Assembly (NCBI GenBank): GCA_947650285.1
Contig: CANTFL010000195.1
Coordinates: forward strand, 124,001 to 188,000
Reading direction: 5' to 3'
DNA length: 64,000 bases
Origin: Hyaloperonospora brassicae
Lineage: Eukaryota; Oomycota; Peronosporomycetes; Peronosporales; Peronosporaceae
How positions within the stretch are numbered: the first letter of the stretch is position 1; each line of letters opens with the position of its first letter. The notes below the pieces were generated by a model. The model ran no database searches, was not told the DNA's origin, and saw nothing but the letters and a program-made list of their open reading frames with translations. Shown one piece after another: positions 10,695 through 21,792 of the stretch. Both the position numbers and the translations under genes were made by a program.

Positions 10695-13600
10695 GTGATA
10701 ATAGTAATAATACACTTGTATACACTTGTCAATGGATTGACTGGCCAGATCGATGGCAATATTAGTCTTGAGACTCTTCCATCCGTGGATAAAATCTTTG
10801 AGCTAGACGAGATGTCTGACGGCGAATTTAGCCAAGCCTTGCAGGCAGGAGAATTCTCCGAGTTAGTGGTCATTCGGCCTGATATTGAGTTGAACTCATC
10901 CTCGTTATTGGACGAGTCTGTCCTTGAGGACACAAAGGCGGCATTGAATGCCCGTAGTGGATCCTCGATCCTTAAGGATCCTCTTGATCCGTTTTATCCT
11001 TTGGTAAAGGAATTTCAAGACGTGGTGTGTCACGACCCACCGTCTGTATTACCTCCTGATAGAGGTGTGCGTCATGAAATTGACTTGGTTCCTGGAACTA
11101 AATACTGCGTAACACGGCAGTGGCCTTTGCCCAAGGAACAGTGTGACGTCATAGACGACTTCTTTCGTGAAAAGCACGCGGCGGGGATGGTTCGTGAGAG
11201 CAAATCTCCCCATTCCACACCGACCTTCTGTGTCAAAAAGCCCAACGGGAAGTGGCGCATTGTTCATGCTTACAATAAGCTTAATGTGGCCACCATCCCG
11301 GCTCAGACACCAATTCCGAGGAAGGATGTTCTTCAGAACAATATGGTGGGATGTACAATGTACAGTGCGCTAGACTTAGTCGATGGTAATTACCAGCTTC
11401 TCATGCGAGAAAGCGATATTCCGCTGACAGCGGTCAGCACTCCAAGCGGTATGCTCTGGGAGTGGCTCGTTATGCCGCAAGGGCTATCAAATGCCCCGGC
11501 TACATTCAACCGTCTTGTGACACAATTGTTTAGACCTCACAGAGGTTATGCACAGACGTACTTTGATGACATCTTTGTCCATAGTCGTGCTATGAACGGT
11601 CGGTCAGATGTGGATAATCACATTGACCATTTACGAGCGGTGCTCGAGTGCATGCGCACGAATAAGTTGTACGCCAACGCGTCTAAGTGCATTTTTGGTG
11701 CAGAAGAGATTCCCTTTTTAGGGTGCTTTATTGGTAAGCAAGGCCTTAGAGCGGATCCCGCCAAGGTAAAAGCCATAGTTGATTGGCCGGTTCCAAAGAA
11801 CCAAAAGGACTTACGTAAGTGGCTTGGCCTTGCCAATTACTTACACAAGTACAGTGCGAATTACGCAGACATGGCTCGGCCATTGACCAATCTCCTTAAA
11901 AAGGATGTAGAATGGTGCTGGACTAGCACTGAGCATGATGCTTTTCAAGCAGTCAAGGAGAGTCTCCCACATGCGCCCATATTGGCTTTGCCTGATCCTG
12001 AGCGATCTTTCAGTGTCATCTGTGACGCATCTGACTTTGCCATAGGCAGCGCTCTGTTACAAACAGATGATGATGGGCGGGAACGCGTTATTGCGTTTGA
12101 GTCCCGACAGCTAAAAGCTGCGGAGAAGAACTATCCTGTTCATGACAAAGAGCTACTTGCAATGAAGTATGCTCTCGTCAAATTCAGAGTTCATCTTCTT
12201 GGCTCTAAGCCGTTTGTGATCTATACAGATCATGCGTCACTACGCACTGCGACCCAGTCGCCTCACCTCTCTCAGAGAATGGCTCGTTGGCTTTCCTTCT
12301 TTGCCGAGTACAACTTCGAGGTGAAGCATAAGCCGGGCAAGCAAAATGCTTTGGCGGATGCGTTGTCACGCAGGCCTGACTATGAGCTTGCTCATGTTAC
12401 GACTCTGTCGTCACCGGTCACTGACCTAATCCGCACGGCGTACGTCAAGGATGAACATTGTGTAGCCCTGCTACGTGCTCTAGGGAGCGAGGAGTTTAAG
12501 GACTCGGACATAAAATTGTCGGCACGGTTACGTGCGAGGTTACATCGATATTCCATCGATCAAGGCCTGTTGTGCTATAGCACGGATGTGGAGGATACCC
12601 CTCGCATAGTTGTCCCTCATGATGAGGAGTTGAAGTATCGGATCCTCTATGAGGCACATGATACTGCGTTGAGTGGTCATCTCGGTCGTGAAAAGACCTA
12701 CGGCTCTGTGAGCCAATGCTATTGGTGGCCCAAACTATACAAATGGGTGAGCACCTATGTACGTACGTGTGAAACGTGTCAACGGGTGAAACCCTCACCA
12801 CATGCGGCAGCGCCGCTGGCTAGTTTGCCTATACCCAAAGGGTGTTGGGAGTCCATCAGTATGGACTTCCTGTTCGGTTTACCGAAGGATTCGTATGGAA
12901 ATACGGGTATTGTGGTCTTTGTTGACCGTTTGAGCAAGATGGCTCATTTAGCGGCGGTGCCAGACACCATTGATGGTGAAGGTACAGCGACGCTGTTTAT
13001 CGATCGCGTGTTTCGACAACACGGTCTGCCGTTGGCAATTGTCTCTGATTGAGATCCTCGCTTCACTGGGAAGTTTTGGAATTCCATCTTCAAGGTGCTC
13101 GGCACACGTATGGACATGTCCACAGCGGATCATCCGCAGACCGATGGTCAAACGGAGCGCGTTAATCGTGTCATTGGTGACATCTTGCGTAGTGTTTGCG
13201 CTGAAACACCTAAGCGTTGGAGCTCGATGCTCCCTGTCGTTGAGTTTGCGTTGAATAACGCTGTGCATACCTCCACCGGCTACACCCCGTTCTACGTGAA
13301 CGGTCTCACACACCCTCGCGTTCCGTTAACGCTACCACTACGTGGTTCAGGGCTTGGTGGGGGAGGAGTTGCCGATCGGCTTGCTGATATCAGCCCTGCT
13401 ACTGTTCAAAAACAGGTAAGCGAGTTTCTCGCAACGCGATTGAACGTCTTACGACATGTGCGTGACGCACTGGCTGATAGCCAAGATAAGCAGAAGGAAC
13501 AAGCAGATGCCAAAGGCAGAGGTTGTATTGAACATTATAAGGTCGGAGACCAAGTTCTACTCAATGCTAAAAACCTACCTACAAATGTATTGTCTTCTGT

Positions 13601-13865
13601 CTTCAAGACGAAGTTGCGCCCGCGCTTCATTGGACCCTTTACGGTCGTCGCAAAGAAGGGACTTGCGTATACGCTCAACCTTCCGCGCAAACTGCGCACA
13701 CACCCCGTGTTCTACGTTGGCATGCTTAAGCCGTATCGGGATCCGTCCCACGTGAACTTGGAGGCGCTTGCGCCGGGTAGGTTGGCTTTGCCATCGGTTG
13801 CTGAATCCGTATCAGGAGGTCAAGATGAGCCTCCATCCGGGCTTGGCCCAACTCCAACGCCCTAA
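10695..13865 (+). pseudogene. pol: Gypsy pol: reverse transcriptase, RNase H, integrase (one internal stop)
   Basis: Order seen: RT with [65 protein letters not shown] and the catalytic YFDD box ([11 protein letters not shown]); RNase H with [27 protein letters not shown] and [10 protein letters not shown], ending [10 protein letters not shown]; integrase with a His2-Cys2 finger ([11 protein letters not shown]...CETCQRVK), first core Asp in SMDFLFGLP, second in DPRF, and Glu in QTERVNRVIGD; then a C-terminal segment ending NLPRKLRTHPVFYVGMLKPYR. A TGA at 13050-13052 interrupts the integrase just before the DPRF motif. An in-frame TAA at 13863 precedes the chromodomain. The TGA sits where family members usually have Arg, consistent with C-to-T change at a CpG. 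Confidence 0.9.
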
Positions 13866-15072
13866 CACGAGCTCGCATTGCGTCGAACGCACTCTGGGTC
13901 TGACCCAACGTCTCACGGAGACCACTCAGCTCGAGAAGCACCTTCTCGTGCTCCTCCTTCGGTATACCGACCAGCTCCGACGCTGCTCGATGAGCAAGGG
14001 AACCGCCAATTCCATGTGGAACGACTCCTGAAACGACGTCGTCGTCAGGGTCAATACCAGTATCTGGTGAAGTGGCGAGGGTACCCGGAGTCGGAGAACT
14101 CGTGGGAATTTGAGGTACCCCTTCGGCAGGATTGCCCATACGCCGTTGATGTTTTTGAACATCGTGGCAGGGGTCATCCTTCGACCGATATCGCTTCCCA
14201 CCAATAGTGGTGGAGGCAGGTGGGTAGTTTGGTTCCGCTTGACCAACTCCCACTTCCCTCGGCACAGACGGAGCATAGCGGGTGCGAAATCGCAATTGGC
14301 CTCTGGCCTTAAGCTTGGCATAGTCATACCGAAGCTTTCGTTCGAGACGAACATCTGCCACATTGGCACTTGCTCTGAGAGCTAGCATGCTGCTGAGGTG
14401 ACGTTTCCGGTGCACCCAGCGCACAAAAGTGTTGTCCTCCTCCTCCGGAGATTCGCCTGCGAATAAGAGGATGGGTATACCCCTCATCGGTGGCACCGGT
14501 GCACCCCGTGCTTGCGTGTCAAGTCGCAACTTGTATTGACTTAGAGTCGTCAAGTGGGGTTGCAGGTACCCCTCACGAAGTGCCTGTCGGCTCGCCACTT
14601 CATCAGAAGATGTCGGCTCAGCGCCAATGGCCCACGTTGCCAGGGAATGACCTGTCGTTTGGCGTATACGCTCTTCCACATTGAGTGGCGTGAACTGATA
14701 TCCACGACGACCCTCAAGGTCTGCAGCAAGCTGCATACGGCGCTGAGCGCTCTCCTCTTGTTGGATTACCAACTCTTGTTGCTCATCGAGCGGGTTGGTG
14801 ATGATGTGTTCACCTGCATCTGTTGCATGATGCTGGGTTTCTAACGCGGCGGTCTCACTACGCTCGGCAAATGGGTTTGGTGCAGTATGAGGCGATGCCT
14901 CTTGCACTGGTGAGTTGGACATTGTCCGTTCTTCACCACGGACATCGGTATCACTACCATAGTCCTCCTCCACATTAATGCCGAGGTAAGAAGAGAGAGT
15001 CGGGGACTCGTAAGGTGGCGATGCCATGGTGTTTCGTGTTTTGCAAACCGTGAGGTTAGAGTGCACACACAC
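13726..15072 (-). CDS. antisense ORF between pol and 3' LTR of the Gypsy element, unknown function
   Basis: An uninterrupted 448-codon ORF on the strand opposite to gag-pol. It starts 63 bp from the 3' LTR and runs through the whole chromodomain region into the end of the integrase. Two likely starts exist: MCVHSNLTVC at 15072 and MASPPYESPTLSSY 15 codons in. The N-terminal half is acidic and Pro/Ser/Glu-rich; the middle is basic (WVHRKRHLSSML, RLERKLRYDYAKLKARGQ); the end has coiled-coil-like heptads (EEHEKVLLELSGLRETL to MEAHLDLLIRI). No known domain. The sense strand downstream of 14207 has no gene, so this ORF is the best explanation for that 930 bp. Antisense ORFs in this position are known in some plant LTR retrotransposons; equivalence is inference. 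It is intact although gag and pol are broken. Confidence 0.6.
   Translation of the reverse strand: MCVHSNLTVCKTRNTMASPPYESPTLSSYLGINVEEDYGSDTDVRGEERTMSNSPVQEASPHTAPNPFAERSETAALETQHHATDAGEHIITNPLDEQQELVIQQEESAQRRMQLAADLEGRRGYQFTPLNVEERIRQTTGHSLATWAIGAEPTSSDEVASRQALREGYLQPHLTTLSQYKLRLDTQARGAPVPPMRGIPILLFAGESPEEEDNTFVRWVHRKRHLSSMLALRASANVADVRLERKLRYDYAKLKARGQLRFRTRYAPSVPREVGVGQAEPNYPPASTTIGGKRYRSKDDPCHDVQKHQRRMGNPAEGVPQIPTSSPTPGTLATSPDTGIDPDDDVVSGVVPHGIGGSLAHRAASELVGIPKEEHEKVLLELSGLRETLGQTQSAFDAMRARVRALELGQARMEAHLDLLIRIQQPMAKPTYPAQAPPSSRGTDPDTA
13866..14207 (+). pseudogene. chromodomain at the end of Gypsy pol
   Basis: In frame with pol after the TAA at 13863. It reads NRQFHVERLLKRRRRQGQYQ, then YLVKWRGYPESENSWEF, the standard chromodomain core with its aromatic residues. 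Chromodomains at integrase C-termini are known in chromoviruses, where they steer integration to marked chromatin. The stop between integrase and chromodomain would leave the domain untranslated unless it is read through. The whole stretch is also coding on the opposite strand. Confidence 0.75.
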
Positions 15073-15122
15073 CGTCCTCTTCGAGGAAAAGTTCGATTGA
15101 CGTTTTGTGGTAACGTCAGTCT

Positions 15123-15134
15123 GGTGGGGGAGGG
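15123..15134 (+). other. polypurine tract
   Basis: GGTGGGGGAGGG lies immediately before the TG of the 3' LTR. It is purine except for one T, the expected plus-strand primer. Confidence 0.8.
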
Positions 15135-15661
15135 TGTAACGGGGTTACACGTCGGCTGGTAGCCGACGATAGGTGTGGTGCACACACGAGAGGGGGGTAC
15201 CCTATAAGGTAATATTAGAACACAGTAAACGTATCAATTGTTGGAGACTGGTGTCTGTCATCAATTGATTGCAAGATCTTTTAAGAGGTTATTTAGGGCA
15301 GGTTAAATACGTTGTTCTAAGGTGTTCTTTTAGGTTAAATGAAGAAATAAAATTCAGTTCCCATTTTGATCAACAAAAGACACGTGCCTCTCTGAGGCGT
15401 CTTGCGATCGTAAGGAAGTAGCAACGCCTTGTTAAGGCAGCTACTCCTTGTGCACTTAGTGCGTTCGATTCTTTGAATCGTTTGGTCCCCCTGGAACAGG
15501 GACCGTAAGCTCTTTGAGCTGTTGACTCTCTGAGTCGGGTTCTCTGAACCACCTTTAAGCTCTCTGAGCTGTTGACTCTCTGAGTCGGGTTCTTTGAACC
15601 AAAGTTGCTCATTGAGCGTAAAGTCTTCCTCTGACCTAAGGAGCTGTGTAGCTCCGCTACA
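15135..15661 (+). repeat. 3' LTR of the Gypsy element
   Basis: 527 bp, near-identical to 7847-8374, followed by the target duplication CCGGA at 15662-15666. It has the same hairpin array as the 5' copy. Confidence 0.95.
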
Positions 15662-15790
15662 CCGGATGCATTTATTCCAATTATCGTCCACCGCATTCTG
15701 TTGGAAAGCAAGAGACCAGATGCTACCGTAGTAGCATCGGTGAGGCCCTCAGCTGTACCGCGTCGTTATAGTCAGCGCGCATCTCCTCGT
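15662..15790 (-). mobile_element. LINE remnant continuing across the Gypsy insertion
   Basis: If the Gypsy element and one CCGGA are removed, the minus strand reads from here into the block at 7846, giving PLWIRLVLIRKKTHAVEQRSQ across the junction, as expected for the thumb region of LINE reverse transcriptase. Homology fades beyond about 15.8 kb. Confidence 0.45.
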
Positions 15791-15799
15791 AGATATAGC

Positions 15800-18700
15800 T
15801 GTCTCCTTTTGTATAGATAATTGTTAAATATCAGAGTGCTCGACAGCAACTGATGAGCAGAAAGATGCAGCTCAGTATCTTTCCTGATACGAAGTGCTGA
15901 TCGCCTTGCAACTAAACTTGCTGCAGTGGTTGAAGCTACTATACATCTGACTGCAGTACTTGCCGACCCACTTGAGGTATAGCTATGTACGGACTACCTT
16001 TACGACACGCTTATCACAACACAATCTATCTGTCAAGATATCTTACCTAATGGCTTACTCATTTACGAAGTGGATGGGTCAAATCAAGTCTGAGTGAATG
16101 ATGGCACGGACCTGATAACCACAAATTTAAACAGTATCGGCGCTTTTAAGTTGAGTGACTGCGAGAACAGTGTGAACATTCAAAGCGTCAAATGACTCGC
16201 CCATAAAGAGTGTCGAACCCATAATGTTCTTAGCGTGGACGGTCTTAGCAGCCTTGACATTGACATGAGCAACACGATCGAAAATTTTGCGGCATCTGCA
16301 AGTCACTATGTGGTACGTGCGTCTTGTACATGATGGTTACTTGGTAAGTTGTCGACTATGAGGAAGATGCCCTAGTAAAATTTGCTTCACTTTGGTAAAC
16401 GAAAGAAAGAAGAGCGTACAGACATTTGTCTTTTAAAGTACCTATACGAGCGTGAGGGTTTAGCGACGTTTGGTGGCCGGAGCTCAAGTATCACCTGCCA
16501 GCGACGGTAGAGTCTCTTCTAGTTGATCTCTCTGACGACGTTATATTAGTGACTAGTAAGACTTGCCTGTATCCGGCATAGCCAAGCAATAATCTACGAC
16601 ACTGTGCATCTGAGCTGTTCTTCCTTGTTTTTGTAAGGTAAAACAACAAAGCCATTAGTCTTACCAGTTCTTTACGTCAGCAAAGGTCTTACAGTTTCCT
16701 ACTTCATTATTACAGTTAACTCTACTCGGGTGAACAGCGCGGCTGTGCCAAGCTTTAGTGCGGTGCCATGTACGCGAAAAGTGGCATCTCGCGTTGCTAG
16801 CTGTAAGTATGACGCCCAGTTTTTATCAGCTAAACACATTAGTGGCAGCTCGCGCTTGACCCAACGCGCCAATAACCGTATTTATTGATCGAAAGCCGGC
16901 GTCTAAACGACATTGCTTGTGCCCGAGGAGAAATACATTCGGCTAGTCATTATCGAAGTCAGCTGCACACGGCATATTGTAGTGATGCCATCATAAAGAA
17001 TGGTGGTATTAATCGACGACATCATCTTCTTTGCGCAGACGCACATATTTTCATGATAGCTTGCTTTACCTAATGGTGCTCACAGCTTAGCACGGATTTA
17101 CGATAAGCGTGACGAAGGTCCTGCTACATTTCCACCAAGTACTATTGCGCGGCACTTGCCTCTGTGAATACATCATTCTACACGATCCAGAGAGGTTCAT
17201 AGCACCCACTACACTTCCCGCAGCGAAGAATGCCGCTACTTTAAATCGTACGACAAATTTATTATCGCATTAAATTCGATTCTAATGACGAAGCAAATCC
17301 TCGTTACACATGTATGTTCAAGGCATACATTAAAGAGCGGTGTGGTGCCTACAGCAATTAGTCTTATGAATTAATTGGTAAAGAAGTGTGTCGCTAACAG
17401 CAAGTTCATTAATTACTCACCCAGCTCCAGCACCCGCCTACGACGACAACAATTTGTATGAAAAAGTGCATTGGAACGCTGGATGGGCGTTTCACCACTC
17501 GAGTATCCGACTGCAATAATCGATAGAAGTTGTCATCACCTCCACGAGATCCAAGTATGCCAAGTCAGTCCACTTTGTGTCAAGCAGTTTTGATGGAAAG
17601 CCACCGAGAAGGCATTCTACCCCAATGAGAGTCGTTGTGTAAGCAGCTCGAATATGTACTTTCGCATGAGCGAGGATCCGCAACTTTCTGTGATCCTGAA
17701 AACTTCATCCACATCTTTTACACGCTCTGGAAGATGAAGAAGCATCCAATATGAGCTGCAGCGCTAGGCTCCATCTATTGTCACACGGCTATGCCATTAG
17801 CATTCTTTACGAAGAGTCAGCTGCGGTTCAATCGAGTTCGACAAGACTGCAGAAGCGCTTACGTCAATTTTCTTGATTTGGCCGATGCGATCCTGTGAAT
17901 ATATGTGCTCCCTACGTTTATAAGGCTACATTAATACAGCTAGTATCAATCGAGATATCAGCTGACATACCAGGAAAAAACTAATCGCTCCGATCATATG
18001 GGCATATATTACCTTTATTGGGCAGACTAGAAAGTTACTCAAGAATCTTTGTTGTCGTTCAATTTAGTGTTCGCGGACATCATGGCGAGCACGTGATAGG
18101 CAACATGCTTCACCGATATCTTGGGTTTGTGCACCTTCAGCGACAAAGTCAGATGTTCCTGTACGTGCATTTTCCTTTTCTCAACACCTCCAAAATCTAA
18201 GATTTTTTGATGAAGTTTGACAATCGATATCTTTTTGAATCAGCACGACCAAGTGCTATTGGCTTGTTTCATATTCCTCGGTTGTATTATGCATAAACCT
18301 GCTTTCACCTACGTTTGCAAGCTTTACCCACCGAAACACCCTTGCGCCTCCGTAGACGCAATTATATCTTAATTGGCGTTTGACCCCTGTGAATTTGATT
18401 ACAGAAAGTGAAATGTATTTTCGTGAACAAGCACTAGATAAAGTTCTCGAGAAGTTGTGTACGACAAATCGATAAAGGACCATCGAATCTACATTTTCAT
18501 GGTACCTGGCAAACCAGTGAGCGGAACGAGGTTTTGTTAGTTGCGCGAGCGATGCATCTCAAATTGAGCTTATTACCACAATAAGGAAATCGTACTTCCG
18601 TTTATCTAAGGTACTTACATCATGCACCGGTAGAGTCATTGAGCGTTAAGTGTACAATAAATTGTTTATTGTTCTCGATCATCCGCCAATTGTCAATACT

Positions 18701-20830
18701 TAGACCACTATTGACGATGAAGACGTAGTGTTGCAACTTTCAACTAAACTTACAGGAAAGCTTCTGGTCGACCCCCGTCTGCAATCGATCTTATTTCATC
18801 TAAATATTTAGACCGACATTATGACGACTGCAAAGTCAAAGAGCGTCTAAAACTCGACCAGCCACGTTATCGTAGTCTAGGTTTTTTCGGATAAAGGGCT
18901 GACTCATGAATGTCGGCAGTTGGCTGTTCCACAAGTCGGTCGTTTAATTTTTCATACACATACATATCACAAATTTAGCGATATGGAACCTCCTTACTGA
19001 CTCCACCCACAATGTAGATTACTCGCGTCAAATCCAACACTGAGCAAATTTTGGGGTCACTTTAGAGCCTTCACATCAGTTGTAGTTACAGGCCTCGTAC
19101 ACGGCGTTTTATGTATCTAGGTCAAGACTTATTCAGTCGATTCAAGCTTGAGGTTCGAGGTTCGAATGAGTTGACCCACAGATGTAGAATGTTTTCAAAG
19201 ATTGATTGTACCACTACAAGGAGGCTACCCAGTGCTTGTCTGGAACCACTGAAAGAACGATGTTGATTACCATCTGTCGTTTCGTGTCGCAGTAAGCGGA
19301 ATTCAATTATGTCTCTTAAAACGCGCTTTATTACGTAGGAGAGCAAAGTGTATTGTACATAGCGCGACGTACCTAAATGTATCAGATACGCGACTCATGA
19401 TACGCCTTTTTGCCGTAACTGTTAAATATGTAATTTGCAAGCTCTACATGGCAAGCGGCGGCTTCCACGCTCCATTCATTACAGCAAACGAGTTTTATGT
19501 TAATATTTCGAGATCAGATCTAACACATGGAAAGCAAAGGCGAAAGTCCTAGGTTCTAAGTATAAGGCTTGTGTTTTTGCAATAGCATTAGAAACTGTAT
19601 AGTACATCGCGAGGCTAGAGCTGTAAGAAACTGAACTGCAGTTTGATGTGCAAGAAGAACGATAGCGAACAGCCATATTGTGTCCGACAATTCGTGTAAC
19701 GCGGCATCACATCTATTTCATCTCATTGTACGACATAGTGATCGGCTAGTCTACTGATCATACTTTTACAAGGCTTATCTGACGCATGATAGGGAGACGA
19801 ATATAAATGGCGAGTATTCTGTCTCAGTCAAGGTCCATGCGTCAAGCGTCATCGTTTTGGTAAATGCGCAATCTTTCGGCCTTGAAATCTTGTCATCACG
19901 CATAGGATCATTATACGACTGTCGGCTTCCCCTACGCGCCATCGATGACGTAGCATACAAGCTCGACGGGAAGAGCAATTAGTCAATTTGACAAAAAAAT
20001 CTTTTTTGAAATAGCATATGTAAGTAGATAGCTATGCTTTCTATCGCAAATGATATAAAGGTCACATTAATTCGTGACGTTTACAGCTCTATCAAATCAG
20101 CACGTGATTCTTACTAAAATTCTTTATTGATTTTAACTCACACATTTATTATTGGTGACAACTGTGTTTATCAGTTGATTCGGCGATGCCTTATGATTTG
20201 TATGACACTTGGATGACAGTACACTTCTTTTCTGTTGATGCGGGTATTGTATACGACATCTCAATCTCATGTTCACACCACGAACAGATCTGAGCAAATG
20301 ATTTTTGTCACTGCCAGTAATTTGCGATTCTGTCCCACCTGGCTGTCGATCAGCCTTAGTGGTTGGGTAGCGCTCAATTTTGATCATTTCTGACCTATCA
20401 CAACCAAAAGTCCGCTTACACTGTTTTCACCTGCATCAGAAAAGACTCAACAGGTTGCAAATATTGCATATTTTGCGCAAATGGACGAAAAGCTTTTTCA
20501 AAGTTCATATCCGATTGTTGCATTGCTGAAACCGCACGATGTCACAACTTTTTTTGCATTTTTACTGCAACATCGTCTTGTATATTACTGTATTGACTAT
20601 CTCACTCCGAGTGTGTCTACCGCGCTTTGTATCACTCTCCAGTCTTTATAAAACATTACCCTATTTTTGAGCATATTTTCAGAGTCCGTGTGGACCCGGT
20701 TTTATTATCCGATCATTAGAGCTTGAGATTAGAGATGTCTGTACATCGTATTGTTCTTGAAGACTAAAGCTTCAGTCAATTTGTTGTCTCCGAACAGCCA
20801 TCAATCAACGCCAGTGATGACTACACGATC
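15800..20830. other. long AT-rich stretch with no supported gene
   Basis: Only short ORFs (up to about 75 codons), none with domain-like sequence. Around 19370-19520 there is similarity to 4110-4290. I see no tRNA, rRNA or clear transposon ends. It probably consists of old unrecognisable repeats. Confidence 0.5.
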
Positions 20831-20934
20831 AGCCTTCTGCGGTGTAGAGAATTGCCAAACGAGATATTCCATGCTATGGACATGATTATAGGAGGGGTGA
20901 ACCCGACGAGAGAAACCGAAGCGCGTCGACGTCG

Positions 20935-21060
20935 GCCAATCATGGCTCGACGAGGGGGAAATCGACGAGAGAAGTTTCGACGAGGAAATACTTGACGAGT
21001 AAAGATTCGACGAGTGAAGTCTCGACGAGTGAAGACTCGACGCAAGAAGATTAGCGAATG
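20935..21060 (+). repeat. 15-bp tandem repeat (CGACGAGTGAAGACT-like), degenerate
   Basis: About seven units of the type TCGACGAGTGAAGTC follow each other. It lies about 130 bp upstream of the solo LTR core. The element at 58.4-59.6 kb has another 15-bp-period array in the same position relative to its LTR core, so this is probably the U3 part of the LTR. Confidence 0.55.
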
Positions 21061-21183
21061 AGATAAGGAATGATCCAAAACACTAGGCATTAGTATAAGT
21101 TGATGAGGGGGACGAATGGGAGCCACTCAAGAGTCCCTCCGCGGTCAGGAAGAGGAAAAGATATAATCAAAACATGCAGATTT

Positions 21184-21792
21184 TAATTAAGTCCAAGACA
21201 CGCGAACACTTTAGGTAAGTCCCTGCGTGGGCTAGATTATGCCTCCCGTCGAAACTAGAGAGGTATAGCTTGTAGCGGTATCGACTGGTAGCACCAAGAG
21301 TTTAGAAAGTACCGGGTCGGGCAGCGCTCGCTAATAGCGAAAGGAGAAGTCTCGTCGTCGATGAGCCCGTAAAGCTAGTGAAGGGACCGTTGTTAGACTT
21401 GTCAAGTGACAAACCGGTGACCCAATAGACGGCACCGTTGAAAGTATTGTCGAACGACAAGCCGGTGGGCCTCAGCCGAGGTTACCGAAAATCTTCTTGT
21501 CAGGCATACAATGCGCCCGGTGGCCTCTTAAAAAGCGTAAGCATCGGCTTCCATCCTTTGGTGTGAAGTCACCGGAAGAGAGAGGTTTAGAGGCTGCTGA
21601 GCTCAGGCAGTCCTCTGGAGGAATTGGTTGTAAGGAATCGGTTAGGCGAGAGCCACAACTGGACCCCGAAGGGGCGAACCACGTAGGGATTGACCCAAAC
21701 GTACCAACCTATGTCGCCGACTTAACTCGGAGATTGATGTGTTTGTACGTTGAGACTCCTGTATTACAAAATTAGATATATACTATACCACA
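21184..21792 (+). repeat. solo LTR (core), same family as the element at 58.4-64 kb
   Basis: From AAGTCCAAGACACGCG to TACTATACCACA it aligns by eye with about 59012-59559 (shared CCCTGCGTGGGCTAGATTATG, TATCGACTGGTAGC, GCAGCGCTCGCTA, GACAAGCCGGTGGGCCT, GCTGCTGAGCTCAGGCAG). No gag follows, so it is a solo LTR. The 5' limit is not clear and may lie before the 15-bp repeat at 20.9 kb. No target duplication was found. Confidence 0.75.

Larger units (their letters stand above)
7847..15661 (+). mobile_element. full-length Ty3/Gypsy chromovirus-type LTR retrotransposon
   Basis: Complete structure: 5' LTR 7847-8374, primer site at 8377, gag, protease, RT-RNase H-integrase, chromodomain, purine tract 15123-15134, 3' LTR 15135-15661. 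It is flanked by the 5-bp duplication CCGGA (7842-7846 and 15662-15666). The LTRs begin TG and end CA and differ by about four substitutions and one 1-nt indel by eye, so insertion is recent. Gag has a frameshift, the gag/protease and protease/RT junctions change frame, and pol has in-frame stops at 13050 and 13863, so this copy is probably non-autonomous. Unusual: a 448-codon ORF on the opposite strand (13726-15072), and very dense short hairpins throughout. It is inserted in a LINE remnant lying in the opposite orientation. Confidence 0.95.

Noticed and set aside
20935..21060. CRISPR-like array
   Set aside because: Tandem 15-bp units without spacers in a eukaryotic context.
21280..21340. 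tRNA-like segment (ACTGGTAGCACC) in the solo LTR
   Set aside because: No cloverleaf can be drawn around it.
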